NCBI RefSeq assembly: GCF_014252275.1
Contig: NZ_CP059214.1
Span: 125,906 to 189,905 of the forward strand
DNA from: Blattabacterium cuenoti
Lineage (GTDB): Bacteria; Bacteroidota; Bacteroidia; Flavobacteriales; Blattabacteriaceae
DNA: 64,000 nucleotides
Direction: 5' to 3'
Shown piece after piece: positions 19,156-29,064 of this stretch; position 1 is the first letter of the stretch; the number at the start of each line of letters is the position of its first letter. Below the pieces are notes generated by a model, which saw only the letters and a list, made by a program, of their open reading frames with translations, ran no database searches and was not told where the DNA came from. The position numbers and the translations under genes are program-made.

Positions 19156-20679
19156 ATGAAAAGAGCCTTAATTAGTGTTTATAACAAACATAAAAAATTA
19201 ATTGATTTTGTTCATTTTTTACATAGAAAAAAATATCAAATTATTTCTACTGGAGGAACATATCAATATTTTATAGAAAATGGATTATCTCATGTAAAGG
19301 AAATATCAAAAATAACTTCGTTTCCTGAAATTCTAGATGGACGAGTAAAAACGATACATCCTTTAATTTATGGAGGAATTCTTGCAAATCGTAATATAAA
19401 ACAACATATAAATTCTGCGAAAAAACATAATATCCATTTTATTGATATCGTATTCATTGAATGTTATCCATTTATTAAAAAATATGAAGATCATCATGAT
19501 AACATACGTTCTTTAATTGAATTTATTGATATTGGAGGAATTTCTCTATTACGTGCTGCAGCAAAAAATTTTTTTCATGTTACTTCGATGATTGATGATC
19601 GTGATTTTGAATTAGTTAAAAATGAAATCAATTTTCATGGATCTACTTCATTACAATTAAGAAAGAAATTAGCGGGAAAAGTATTTAATTTTACTTCATA
19701 TTATGATTCTATTATTTCTAAATTTTTTTTGAAAGAAGAAAAATTTCCTATTTATTTACATGAATCTTATAAAAAAAAGATGGAACTCCGCTATGGAGAA
19801 AACCCTCATCAAAAAGCTTTTTTTTATACAAAAAATAAATCATATAAAACAAATTTTAAACAATTATATGGAAAACAACTGTCTTTTAATAACTTGAGAG
19901 ACATGGATGTAGCATGGAAAATAGTATCCCAATTTTCAGAACCAGCTTGTTGTATTGTCAAACATTCTACTCCTTGTGGTGTCTCTTTAGGAAAAGATGG
20001 TTTGGAAGCCTTTCGAAAAACTTATGAGACAGATCCTGTTTCTTCTTTTGGAGGTATTTTATCATTGAATTGTCCTCTTTCATTAGAATTGGCGGAAAAA
20101 ATTAATCAAATATTTATAGAATTAGTCATTGTTCCTCATTGTGATCCACATGTATTAAAAATTTTTCATCATAAAAAAAATTTAAGAGTAATTCAAATCA
20201 ATCATTCTATTTCAGAAAAAATAGAATGTGTTCAAATAGATGGAGGATTATTAGTACAAGAATCGGATTCCTCTTTTCATGAAAACATGAACTATCAAAT
20301 AGTTACAGAAAACAAATTTTCTCAAGAAGAAAAGAAATATTTATTCTTTGCTCAACGAGTGGTGAAACATGTAAAATCAAATGCAATCGTAATCGCTAAA
20401 GGAACTCAAACAATAGGAATTTCTGGAGGACAAACAAATCGAATTTGTGCTGTTCGTCAGGCAATACAACAAGCAAAAAGAAAAAAAGAACAGGGACTTG
20501 TCCTTGTATCAGATGCTTTTTTTCCTTTTCGTGATGTAATTGACGAAATAGCTCGTTATGGAAAAATTCAATCAATTCTTCAACCAGGTGGATCTATTCG
20601 TGACAAAGAATCGATAGAAGCTTGTAATGAATATGGAATTTCTATGGCATTTACTGGAAGAAGATCCTTTAAACATTAA
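19156..20679 (+). CDS. purH: Bifunctional AICAR formyltransferase / IMP cyclohydrolase
   Basis: Final two steps to IMP. The N-terminal cyclohydrolase domain (MGS-like fold) shows ISTGGTYQYF near residues 32-41 and GRVKTIHPLIYGGIL near 63-77. The C-terminal transformylase domain shows RYGENPHQ near 216 and KHSTPCGVS near 268, with the catalytic Lys-His. It ends with the typical QPGGSIRD and FTGRRSFKH. The ATG at 19156 matches the family start; a TTG at 19141 would add five residues. AICAR also arrives from the histidine pathway (HisF/HisH), so PurH connects the two operons. Confidence 0.96.
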   Translation: MKRALISVYNKHKKLIDFVHFLHRKKYQIISTGGTYQYFIENGLSHVKEISKITSFPEILDGRVKTIHPLIYGGILANRNIKQHINSAKKHNIHFIDIVFIECYPFIKKYEDHHDNIRSLIEFIDIGGISLLRAAAKNFFHVTSMIDDRDFELVKNEINFHGSTSLQLRKKLAGKVFNFTSYYDSIISKFFLKEEKFPIYLHESYKKKMELRYGENPHQKAFFYTKNKSYKTNFKQLYGKQLSFNNLRDMDVAWKIVSQFSEPACCIVKHSTPCGVSLGKDGLEAFRKTYETDPVSSFGGILSLNCPLSLELAEKINQIFIELVIVPHCDPHVLKIFHHKKNLRVIQINHSISEKIECVQIDGGLLVQESDSSFHENMNYQIVTENKFSQEEKKYLFFAQRVVKHVKSNAIVIAKGTQTIGISGGQTNRICAVRQAIQQAKRKKEQGLVLVSDAFFPFRDVIDEIARYGKIQSILQPGGSIRDKESIEACNEYGISMAFTGRRSFKH

Positions 20680-20691
20680 CGAAAAAATTAT

Positions 20692-21930
20692 ATGAAAGTT
20701 TTAATCATAGGAAATGGTGGACGTGAACAGGCAATTGGAAAAAAACTATTGGAAGATAATCCTTTTTTGAAATTATATTTTTATCCTGGAAATGGAGGAA
20801 CGAAGATAATAGGTAAAAATATAGATCACTTTCATTCTCTTAGAAAATTAGTTTGTTTTGCTAAAAAAGAAAACATTAACATTACAATTGTAGGGTCCGA
20901 AATGTTTTTAATGGAAAAAATTGTTGATATGTTCCATTATCAAAAATTACAAATTTTTGGTCCACATTATCAAGCGTCTAGATTAGAAGGAGATCGTAGT
21001 TTTTCTAAAAATTTTATGAAAAAATATGGAATACGAACTCCAGATTATCATACTTTTCGTTGTTATCAACGTGCTGAAAATTTCTTTAAAAATCAAAAAG
21101 GATCTTTTGCAATCAAAACTAATGGATTAGCATATGGAAAAGGAGTTATATTAGTCCATAATCAAGAAGAAGCAAAAAATGCATTAAAAAAAATAATGAT
21201 ACAAAAAAAGTTTGGAAAATCTGGTGAAACAGTCATTATAGAAGAATTTTTAACAGGAATTGAAGCTACCGTAATTTCAATTTTTAACGGAAAAAAAATT
21301 ATTCCTTTGTTATCTTCTAAAGACTATAAAAAAATAGGAGAAAACGAAACTGGATTAAATACTGGTGGAATGGGATGTATTGCTCCACATCCTTCTTTCA
21401 ACGATTCAATTTGGAAAGATTTTAAAAAAAACATATTAACTCCTACTTTGGAAGGATTGAGATCAGAAAAATTAAATTTTTTAGGATTTTTATATTTTGG
21501 TTTAATGATTCATCATGGAAAAGTTTATTTATTAGAATATAATACTCGAATGGGAGATCCTGAAGCCCAAACATTATTTCCACTAATGAATAATAATTTA
21601 TTGGAAGTTTTTAATTCTGTCTTTCTTAAAAAAGAAATTCATTTTGTTTGGAAAAAATTACATTCCTGTTGTATCGTTTTATCTTCCCATGGATATCCTT
21701 TAGAATATGAACATGGAAAAGTAATTTATGGAATAGATTCTTTAAAAGAACCATTTTATATTTCTGGTATGAAAAAAATCAAAGAAACATGGATTACATC
21801 AGGTGGTCGTGTATTAAATATTGTAGGATTAGGGAATTCAATAAAGGAAGCAAGAAATTTGGCTTACGATAAAATAAAAAACATCAAATTTGAAAATATG
21901 TATTTTAGAAAAGATATAGGAAAAATATAG
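20692..21930 (+). CDS. purD: Phosphoribosylamine-glycine ligase
   Basis: ATP-grasp enzyme joining phosphoribosylamine and glycine to form GAR. The N-terminus MKVLIIGNGGREQAIG contains the classic GGREHA-like loop, here GGREQA. FGP then RLEGDRSFSKNFM follow near residues 86-105. The central ATP-grasp has VIIEEFLTGIEATV, and the C-terminal metal-binding motif is EYNTRMGDPEAQ near 283-294. The 412 residues fit the family. It lies 12 bases after purH and 13 before guaA, at the end of the purECFMNHD-ordered run. Confidence 0.96.
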   Translation: MKVLIIGNGGREQAIGKKLLEDNPFLKLYFYPGNGGTKIIGKNIDHFHSLRKLVCFAKKENINITIVGSEMFLMEKIVDMFHYQKLQIFGPHYQASRLEGDRSFSKNFMKKYGIRTPDYHTFRCYQRAENFFKNQKGSFAIKTNGLAYGKGVILVHNQEEAKNALKKIMIQKKFGKSGETVIIEEFLTGIEATVISIFNGKKIIPLLSSKDYKKIGENETGLNTGGMGCIAPHPSFNDSIWKDFKKNILTPTLEGLRSEKLNFLGFLYFGLMIHHGKVYLLEYNTRMGDPEAQTLFPLMNNNLLEVFNSVFLKKEIHFVWKKLHSCCIVLSSHGYPLEYEHGKVIYGIDSLKEPFYISGMKKIKETWITSGGRVLNIVGLGNSIKEARNLAYDKIKNIKFENMYFRKDIGKI

Positions 21931-21943
21931 TAAAAAAAATACA

Positions 21944-23479
21944 ATGCAAAAAAATTTGATTATTGTTTTGGATTTTGGATCGCAATATAGTCATATGATT
22001 GCAAGAAGAATTCGGGATATTGGAGTCTATACTTTATTATGTTCGTATAAATTATCCGTATCGGAGATTTTAAAAAAAAATCCAAAAGGAATTATTCTTT
22101 CGGGGGGACCATGTTCAACTTATCATCATCAATCTCCATTAATTCTGAAAGAAATATTTTATTTAAATATCCCTATTCTTGGAATTTGTTATGGAATGCA
22201 AATGATTTCTTCTTTATTCAAAGGAATAGTAAAGAAATCTATTCATAAAGAATTTGGAAAATCTTGTTTTATCATAGATCAAAAAAGTTTATTATTTCAA
22301 AATATTCCTAGACAATCCAATGTTTGGATGAGTCATATGGATGAAGTTACAAAAGTTCCAGAAACATTTCATGTTATTGGACATACCGACTCCTGTTCTA
22401 TCGCGGCAATTCAACATAATAAAAAAAATATTTATGGAGTTCAATTTCATCCAGAAGTAAAAAATACAAAATATGGAATAGTTCTTTTTAAAAATTTTGT
22501 ATTGACTATTTGTCAATGTCATCCTACTTGGATTCTGAAGAACTTTTTACAAAAAAAGATATACAGTATAAGAAGACGTGTTCAAAAAAACAAAGTCCTA
22601 TTGGGAATTTCTGGAGGATTAGATTCGTGTGTAACGGCTTGCATTATATACAAATCAGTTGGAAGTTCTTTATATTGTATTTTTATAGATACTGGATTCT
22701 TACTTGAAGAAGATCAAAAAAATATCCATGATTTATCCAAAAAAATGAACTTTCCGATCAAAGTAATTGATGCAAAAAAACATTTTTTGCATCAATTAAA
22801 AGGAATTAATGATCCTGAACAAAAACGAAAAATTATAGGAAAAGAATTTATTTACTTTTTCCAAAAAGAATCAGAAAAAATAGGAAACGTTAATTTTTTA
22901 GCACAAGGAACCATTTATTCCGATATTGTAGAATCCTCTCCAATGGGGACATTAAGATCTCCTATTAAGTCTCATCATAATGTTGGAGGATTACCTCAAC
23001 GGATGAAATTTAAACTCATTGAACCATTAAAAAAATTATTTAAGGATGAAGTGAAAAGATTAGGTAAACAATTAGGAGTTCCTAAAAATATTTTGTATCG
23101 TCATCCATTTCCTGGTCCTGGATTAAGTATACGAATTATTGGAGAAGTGAATAAAAGAAAAATTTCCATTTTAAAAAAATCAGAATCCATACTATCACAA
23201 GAATTACAAAAATTTGGAATTTATCATCTTGTTAGTCAAGCATTTATTGTTTTATTACCTATTAAATCTGTCGGAGTTATGGGGGATAAGAGATCATATG
23301 AGTATGTTGCAGCATTGCGCGTGGTTAATACTGAAGATTTCATGACTTCTACTTGTTCTCCTTTACCCTATCAATTTTTAGAAAAAATTTCCAATAGAAT
23401 TATAAATGAAGTCGATGGAATTAATCGAATGGTTTACGATATAACATCCAAACCGCCATCCACTATTGAATGGGAATAA
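21944..23479 (+). CDS. guaA: GMP synthase (glutamine-hydrolysing)
   Basis: Amidates XMP to GMP. The N-terminal class I glutaminase has its nucleophile in GICYGMQ (about Cys82) and the His-Glu pair in VQFHPEV near residue 168. The ATP-pyrophosphatase domain has the P-loop GISGGLDSC near 219-227, a conservative change from the usual SGGVDS. The C-terminal dimerisation domain carries RHPFPGPGLSIRI and ends in KPPSTIEWE, the standard GuaA terminus. At 511 residues it is full length. It closes the purine gene run and ends one base from the convergent accD. GuaB is not in the window. Confidence 0.97.
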   Translation: MQKNLIIVLDFGSQYSHMIARRIRDIGVYTLLCSYKLSVSEILKKNPKGIILSGGPCSTYHHQSPLILKEIFYLNIPILGICYGMQMISSLFKGIVKKSIHKEFGKSCFIIDQKSLLFQNIPRQSNVWMSHMDEVTKVPETFHVIGHTDSCSIAAIQHNKKNIYGVQFHPEVKNTKYGIVLFKNFVLTICQCHPTWILKNFLQKKIYSIRRRVQKNKVLLGISGGLDSCVTACIIYKSVGSSLYCIFIDTGFLLEEDQKNIHDLSKKMNFPIKVIDAKKHFLHQLKGINDPEQKRKIIGKEFIYFFQKESEKIGNVNFLAQGTIYSDIVESSPMGTLRSPIKSHHNVGGLPQRMKFKLIEPLKKLFKDEVKRLGKQLGVPKNILYRHPFPGPGLSIRIIGEVNKRKISILKKSESILSQELQKFGIYHLVSQAFIVLLPIKSVGVMGDKRSYEYVAALRVVNTEDFMTSTCSPLPYQFLEKISNRIINEVDGINRMVYDITSKPPSTIEWE

Positions 23480-23480
23480 T

Positions 23481-24320
23481 TTAAATCATCATAGAAATCA
23501 AATTACATATATTTTCTTTTAACTTATTTCTTGGAGAAATTAAATCTATAAATCCATGATCCATAAGAAATTCAGATGTTTGAAATCCTTCCGGGATATG
23601 TTTCCCTATTGTTTCTCGAATCACTCTTGGTCCGGCAAATCCAATAAGAGCACCAGGTTCCGCAATATTAATATCTCCAAGCAATGCATATGATGCGGTA
23701 ACACCTCCTGTTGTTGGATCTGTAAGAACAGAAATATAAGGAATTTTTGTATGACGTAATTGTGTTAATCTAGCCACTGTTTTTGCCATTTGCATTAAAG
23801 AAAAAGAAGATTCCATAATTCTTGCACCTCCAGATTTCGAAATCAAAATGTAAGGAAGTTTTTTTTCTATACAACAAGTTATGGATCTCGATATTTTTTC
23901 TCCTACAACAGAGCCCATTGAACCCCCTATGAAAGAAAAATCCATGCAAGAAATAACAACCATTCTTTTTCTCATTTTTCCAATTCCTGTTCTAATCGCA
24001 TCATATAATTTCGTTTTTTTTATGGATTCATTAATTCTTTCTTTATACGTTTTATTGTCTTTCCAATGAATCGGATCTTTACTTTTCATTTTTACATGTA
24101 TTTCCATAAATTTTCCATTATCAAAAAGGATATCAAAATACTCTTTACTATGAATTCGTACATGGTATCCATCTTCTGGACTTACATAAAAATTTTTTCT
24201 TAACTGATCCGTATCAACAATCTTTCCACTTGGAGTGCGATACCATAATCCTTTTGGTAAATTTTTTCGATCCTCTACAGAAGTGGATATTTTTTTTTTC
24301 CTTCTTAAAAACCAAGACAT
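23481..24320 (-). CDS. accD: Acetyl-CoA carboxylase carboxyltransferase subunit beta
   Basis: Carboxyltransferase beta subunit, which with AccA moves the carboxyl group from biotin to acetyl-CoA to form malonyl-CoA for fatty-acid synthesis. The crotonase-type core is clear: [11 protein letters not shown], the [20 protein letters not shown] stretch near residues 165-184, and [12 protein letters not shown]. The N-terminal region, where E. coli AccD has a four-cysteine zinc finger, reads [12 protein letters not shown] ... [11 protein letters not shown] with no cysteines. I recall this as common in Bacteroidetes. It lies 10 bases after fba on the same strand, so the two are probably an operon. 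Confidence 0.95.
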   Translation of the reverse strand: MSWFLRRKKKISTSVEDRKNLPKGLWYRTPSGKIVDTDQLRKNFYVSPEDGYHVRIHSKEYFDILFDNGKFMEIHVKMKSKDPIHWKDNKTYKERINESIKKTKLYDAIRTGIGKMRKRMVVISCMDFSFIGGSMGSVVGEKISRSITCCIEKKLPYILISKSGGARIMESSFSLMQMAKTVARLTQLRHTKIPYISVLTDPTTGGVTASYALLGDINIAEPGALIGFAGPRVIRETIGKHIPEGFQTSEFLMDHGFIDLISPRNKLKENICNLISMMI

Positions 24321-24330
24321 AAAATATTTT

Positions 24331-25398
24331 TTATAAAGTATTGATATTATTCATTAATACAAAATATTTTTTTAAAAGGTTCCTAAAAGATTTTTCTCCT
24401 TCTCTTAACCAAACTCTGGGATCGTAATATGGTTTATTAGGAAGATATTTTCCTTTTGGATTTCCTATTTGTTGTGCTATATATTTTTCTTTATCGTTCA
24501 TATATTTTCTTACTCCACAAGTAAAAGCATATTGTAAATCAGTGTCTACATTCATTTTTACCACCCCATATTCAATAGATTCTTTTATATCTTTTTCAGA
24601 AGATCCAGATCCTCCATGAAATACAAAAGAAACTGGTTTTTCTTTTGTGTTGAATTTCTTTCTTATATATTCCTGAGTATTTTTTAAAATTTCAGGACGT
24701 AACATTACATTTCCTGGTTTATAAACTCCATGAACATTTCCAAATGCTGCAGCAATAATAAAATTATTGCTTATTTTTAAAAGATTTTCATAAGCGTATG
24801 ATACGTCTTTTGGTTGAGTATAAAGTTTATTATTTTCTACATTGGAATGATCTACTCCATCTTCTTCTCCTCCAGTAACCCCTAATTCTATTTCAATCAT
24901 CATTTGATTTTTATTCATTTTATCAAAATATTTTTCACATATTTTCATATTTTCTTCTAAGGGTTCTTGAGAGAGGTCTAGCATGTGTGAGCTAAATAAC
25001 GTTTTTCGAAAATGTTTAAAGTAACACTCGTTCGCATAAATTAATCCGTCGATCCATGGCAACATGGATTTGGAACAATGATCAGTATGAAGAAGTACTG
25101 TCGTTCTGTATAAAGTAGATAATTCATGTACATGTTTTGCACATGCAATAGCTCCTTTTATTGCGGATTCTTGTGAATGATTTTTTAACCCTTTTCCTGC
25201 ATTGAACATTGCACCTCCATAGGATAATTGTATAATTACAGGAGCATTGACTTCTGAAGCCGTTTCCATGACTGCATTAACGGAATTGCTCCCAATCACA
25301 TTAACTGCAGGGATAGCAAATTTCTTTTCTTTTGCATATTCGAATATTTCTTTTACAAGACTTCCAGTTGCTACTCCAAATGGGAATTTTCTATACAT
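24331..25398 (-). CDS. fba: Fructose-bisphosphate aldolase, class II
   Basis: Zinc-dependent aldolase that interconverts fructose 1,6-bisphosphate with dihydroxyacetone phosphate and glyceraldehyde 3-phosphate. The frame is open from 25455, but the family start ([18 protein letters not shown]) follows the ATG at 25398, giving 355 residues. Metal ligands are visible in LLHTDHC, in [15 protein letters not shown], in NVHGVYKPG and in VFHGGSGSS. It heads a probable fba-accD unit and is divergent from the helicase gene across 128 bases. It receives the dihydroxyacetone phosphate produced by GlpD. Confidence 0.95.
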   Translation of the reverse strand: MYRKFPFGVATGSLVKEIFEYAKEKKFAIPAVNVIGSNSVNAVMETASEVNAPVIIQLSYGGAMFNAGKGLKNHSQESAIKGAIACAKHVHELSTLYRTTVLLHTDHCSKSMLPWIDGLIYANECYFKHFRKTLFSSHMLDLSQEPLEENMKICEKYFDKMNKNQMMIEIELGVTGGEEDGVDHSNVENNKLYTQPKDVSYAYENLLKISNNFIIAAAFGNVHGVYKPGNVMLRPEILKNTQEYIRKKFNTKEKPVSFVFHGGSGSSEKDIKESIEYGVVKMNVDTDLQYAFTCGVRKYMNDKEKYIAQQIGNPKGKYLPNKPYYDPRVWLREGEKSFRNLLKKYFVLMNNINTL

Positions 25399-25526
25399 GT
25401 TTTGTTGAATTTTTTTAAACAAATAAAAAAATTTGATTTTTGGATTGATTTGCAAATTAATGATTTTAATTTTTTTATCAAGAAATTTTCTTATAAAAAA
25501 TTATTATTTTTTAATATTTAATAAAT

Positions 25527-28124
25527 ATGTTAGAACCAGGAACGTTGAAAATCTATCCCGCTTCGGCAGGTTCTGGAAAAACTTCTTTTTTAATCATAAA
25601 TTATCTTTATGTGTTATTTAATAGTAAAGATCCTTATGAATTTAAGAAAATTCTCGTTTTAACATTTACGAGAAAATCTTCCGAAGATATGAAAACACGT
25701 ATTTTAAATTGTCTTCATGATTTCTCTGTAGGAAAGATACAGAAATCTTCTTATCCTATGTTTCAATACCTGATAAATCTCAATAAAGAATACGTTTTAA
25801 CGAAAGAAAAATTATTTTATCATTCTAAAAAAATATTGAATGAAATTTTTCATGATTTTTCTTCTTTTTCTAACAATATAAGTACTTTGGATAAGTTCAC
25901 TTATCGAATTGTTCGTACGTTTCTTTCTCGTAAAAAATGTTCATTAGAAATGAATACCCATCACTTTATCCAACAAGTAGTAAAAAATATTTTACAAAAA
26001 TTGAAAATATCAGAAAAATGGTCAAAAATTTTAATCCAATTCTCTCTTGAAAAATTTCAAAGAGGACAATCATGGAATATAATAAAAGATCTTCAACAAA
26101 TGATCTTTTTATTAATGGATGAAAATCAATATTTCTTTATAAAGAAAATAGAGAATTTTTCTTTCACAAATTTCATTACATTAAAAGATATTTTAACGAA
26201 AAGAATTCGATTTTTTGAAAAAAAGTGTGAATTGCAAGGAATACTATTTTATAATTTTATAAGAGAACAATCCATTAATGAAAATTCATTCATTTATTCA
26301 GATTTACCTAGATTATTTGATAATATGAAAATGAAAAAATTACTGGTGAATCCATTTACAAAACGTCTTGAAAAGAATATGAAGAATGGGGTAATTTTTT
26401 CTAAAAAATATTTAAATAATAAAAAAAACGGTGGGTTTCAACAGAAAGAAAAAATTATTTCTTTATATGAAAAAACAAAAAAGTTCTATCAAAAACATAT
26501 TCAATGTTATCTCATTGATAAAGTTTGTAAAAGACATTTATGGATCTTTTCTATGATTCATGAAATAAAAAAAGAATGTTCTTTTTTAAAAAAAGAAAGA
26601 AACATTCTCCTTCATTCAGAATTAAATCAAATTCTTTATGAAAAAATTACTCATTTCATTCCAAAAATTTATGAAACTTTTGGAATGAAATATCAATATT
26701 ATTTTATAGATGAATTTCAAGATATTTCTTATTTACAATGGGAAAATATAAAAATTTTATTAGAGAACTCTTTATCAGAAAATGGATCATCTATTATAGT
26801 AGGAGACGCAAAACAATCTATCTATCGATGGAGAGGAGGAAGTGTAAAACAATTTATCCATCTCATGGATTCAAAGAGCAAATTTTATAAAAAAGATATA
26901 GTTCGACTATCAACGAATTTTAGAAGTTTTAAGGAAATTGTTCAATTTAACAACACTTTTTATCAATATTTCTCGGAAGTTTTTCAAAATACTCCATATA
27001 AAAAAATATATGAAAACGTTGGTCAAAACATATCTAAAAAAATAGGAGGATATGTTGAAATAAATTTCTTCCACAAGATGTTTTTGAAAAAGGAAAATTA
27101 TCAAGAATACATATATCATAAAATTATAAATAAAATAAATAAATTTTTATTACATAATCAATATAGTTTATCAGATATTGCTTTATTGGTAAGAACTAAT
27201 GAAGAATGTAATTTTTTATGCGAAAGACTCATGGAAGATGAATTTCTCGTTCATGATCCTGGAACGGTATTAATCAAAAACCATATTGAAATTCAGATTA
27301 TTATTAATGTTTTTGAGATCCTTTCTCATCCTTTTTCTTATGAAAAACGTTTTTCTTTGATTTCTTTATTATTGAAAAATAAATTTTTTATTAGAAAAAA
27401 AAATCTTCATAACTTCATTGAAACATGCATTTTTCTTCCATTGAATTTATTTTTGGATAAAATTTTATCCAAAAATTCTATTACACTAGAGAAAATATAT
27501 AACAAATCCATCTATCAAATTTCAGAAATTATTATAGAATCATTTAATTTATTTCATTTAAATAACGCTTCTTGTCTCTATTCTTTTTTAGACGTTGTTT
27601 ATAGAAATGAACAAAAAAATATGGCAAATTCAATTGCAGATTTTTTATATCATTGGGATTCTATAAAAGATAAAGAAAACATTGTCTTTTCCAGTAAAAA
27701 TAAAAAAAATATGATTAATGTGATGACCATCCATAAATCTAAAGGACTTCAGTTCCCTATTGTGATAATTCCATTTACAGATTGGAATATTTTTTCAAAA
27801 AAAAAGGAAGGAAAATGGATTCATGTTGATCCTATATTCTATCAAGGATTGGAATATGTATATATCGAGATGAAAAGTAATTTCCATAAAAATATACGAA
27901 ATCATGAAAAAATAAAACATATATATAATGATTATATTTTAGACATTATATTAGATAATATTAATTTGTTGTATGTTGCGACCACTCGTCCTATTGAACA
28001 ACTTATTTTATTTTCAAAATTAGAAAATAAACCATCTATTTCCCATTATATCAAAAATTTTTTGAACAAAAAAAACCTTTGGAATAATAAAAAACATCAA
28101 TATTCTTTTGGAAAAGAATTTTAA
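25527..28124 (+). CDS. UvrD/RecB/AddA-like helicase lacking the C-terminal nuclease
   Basis: Superfamily 1A DNA helicase. All main motifs can be read: Walker A ASAGSGKTSF near residues 12-21, motif Ia LTFTRKSSEDMKTRI, motif II FIDEFQDIS, motif III VGDAKQSIYRWRGG, motif IV STNFRS, motif V MTIHKSKGLQFP and motif VI LLYVATTRP at about 814. The beginning PGTLKIYPASAGSGKT is typical of the Bacteroidetes AddA/RecB-like exonuclease subunit. Those proteins run to about 1050 residues with a terminal PD-(D/E)XK nuclease; here only about 50 residues follow motif VI. lipA begins on the opposite strand 8 bases later, so no remnant remains. No AddB/RecC-like partner is in the window. Confidence 0.85.
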   Translation: MLEPGTLKIYPASAGSGKTSFLIINYLYVLFNSKDPYEFKKILVLTFTRKSSEDMKTRILNCLHDFSVGKIQKSSYPMFQYLINLNKEYVLTKEKLFYHSKKILNEIFHDFSSFSNNISTLDKFTYRIVRTFLSRKKCSLEMNTHHFIQQVVKNILQKLKISEKWSKILIQFSLEKFQRGQSWNIIKDLQQMIFLLMDENQYFFIKKIENFSFTNFITLKDILTKRIRFFEKKCELQGILFYNFIREQSINENSFIYSDLPRLFDNMKMKKLLVNPFTKRLEKNMKNGVIFSKKYLNNKKNGGFQQKEKIISLYEKTKKFYQKHIQCYLIDKVCKRHLWIFSMIHEIKKECSFLKKERNILLHSELNQILYEKITHFIPKIYETFGMKYQYYFIDEFQDISYLQWENIKILLENSLSENGSSIIVGDAKQSIYRWRGGSVKQFIHLMDSKSKFYKKDIVRLSTNFRSFKEIVQFNNTFYQYFSEVFQNTPYKKIYENVGQNISKKIGGYVEINFFHKMFLKKENYQEYIYHKIINKINKFLLHNQYSLSDIALLVRTNEECNFLCERLMEDEFLVHDPGTVLIKNHIEIQIIINVFEILSHPFSYEKRFSLISLLLKNKFFIRKKNLHNFIETCIFLPLNLFLDKILSKNSITLEKIYNKSIYQISEIIIESFNLFHLNNASCLYSFLDVVYRNEQKNMANSIADFLYHWDSIKDKENIVFSSKNKKNMINVMTIHKSKGLQFPIVIIPFTDWNIFSKKKEGKWIHVDPIFYQGLEYVYIEMKSNFHKNIRNHEKIKHIYNDYILDIILDNINLLYVATTRPIEQLILFSKLENKPSISHYIKNFLNKKNLWNNKKHQYSFGKEF

Positions 28125-28132
28125 AATTTATT

Positions 28133-28987
28133 TTATTTGACATGTTTTTCGGCATGATAAGAGGACCTAACTAATGGACCACTTTCTACATATTTAAATC
28201 CCATTTTCATTCCAATGAACTTGTATTCTTTAAATTGTTCAGGAATAATAAATTTTTTTACAGGATAATGATGAATAGAAGGTTGTAAATATTGTCCTAT
28301 AGTCAATATATCAACATTAGATTGTTTAATATCTTTCATGGTTTCAATAATTTCTTTTTTATGTTCTCCTAATCCTAACATTATTCCTGTTTTCGTACGA
28401 ATATTTTTATTTTTTTCCTTTATATATTGTAATATTTTTAGGCTTCTATCATATTTGGCTTGTACACGTATTTTTTTTGTTAATCGATGCACTGTTTCTA
28501 TATTATGAGAAATCACTTCTGGATGTATATCAATAATACGATTAATTATGGTTTCATTTCCTTTAAAATCAGGAATTAAAGCTTCGACCGTAATCCATGG
28601 ATTATCCTTTCTTATTTTTCTTATTGTTTCTACCCACATTAATGATCCCATATCTTTTAAATCATCTCTATTCACGGAAGTTAATACAACATGTTTAATT
28701 TTTAATATTTTTATAGAGTTTGCTATTTTTTTTGGCTCTTCCCAATCTAATTTTCCTGGTTTTCCAGTTTTCACTCCACAGAATTTACAAGATCTTGTAC
28801 AAATATTTCCTAATATCATAAACGTCGCGACCCCATTTGTCCAACATTCTCCTATATTTGGACAACTAGCACTTTGACAGATTGTATTTAAATTTTTTAA
28901 AGAAATAAGGTTTTTTAATTCATTGTATTTTTTTCCCCTTGGTAGTTTTACTTTTATCCATTTGGGTTTTCTATTATGCAATATCAT
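28133..28987 (-). CDS. lipA: Lipoyl synthase
   Basis: Radical-SAM enzyme that inserts two sulfurs into octanoyl groups on the E2 and H proteins of lipoate-dependent complexes. The auxiliary cluster motif CQSASCPNIGEC lies near residues 37-48 and the radical-SAM CTRSCKFC near 63-70. The C-terminal RSSYHAE supplies the serine ligand found in LipA. The 284 residues match the family. It is convergent with the helicase gene and divergent from the Nif3-like gene. It would serve the pyruvate and branched-chain 2-oxoacid dehydrogenases whose E1 parts are encoded at 47064-49511 and 55258-56241. Confidence 0.97.
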   Translation of the reverse strand: MILHNRKPKWIKVKLPRGKKYNELKNLISLKNLNTICQSASCPNIGECWTNGVATFMILGNICTRSCKFCGVKTGKPGKLDWEEPKKIANSIKILKIKHVVLTSVNRDDLKDMGSLMWVETIRKIRKDNPWITVEALIPDFKGNETIINRIIDIHPEVISHNIETVHRLTKKIRVQAKYDRSLKILQYIKEKNKNIRTKTGIMLGLGEHKKEIIETMKDIKQSNVDILTIGQYLQPSIHHYPVKKFIIPEQFKEYKFIGMKMGFKYVESGPLVRSSYHAEKHVK

Positions 28988-29064
28988 TATTTTTATTTTT
29001 TATTTAATATATAAAAATCAGTTTAATTTTAATAAATTTGTTGGATAATATTGATTTTTTTCCT

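Noticed and set aside
28548-28877. A 109-codon open frame opposite lipA
   Set aside because: It lies wholly antisense to conserved LipA cluster motifs, and its translation resembles no family; it is a by-product of coding bias.
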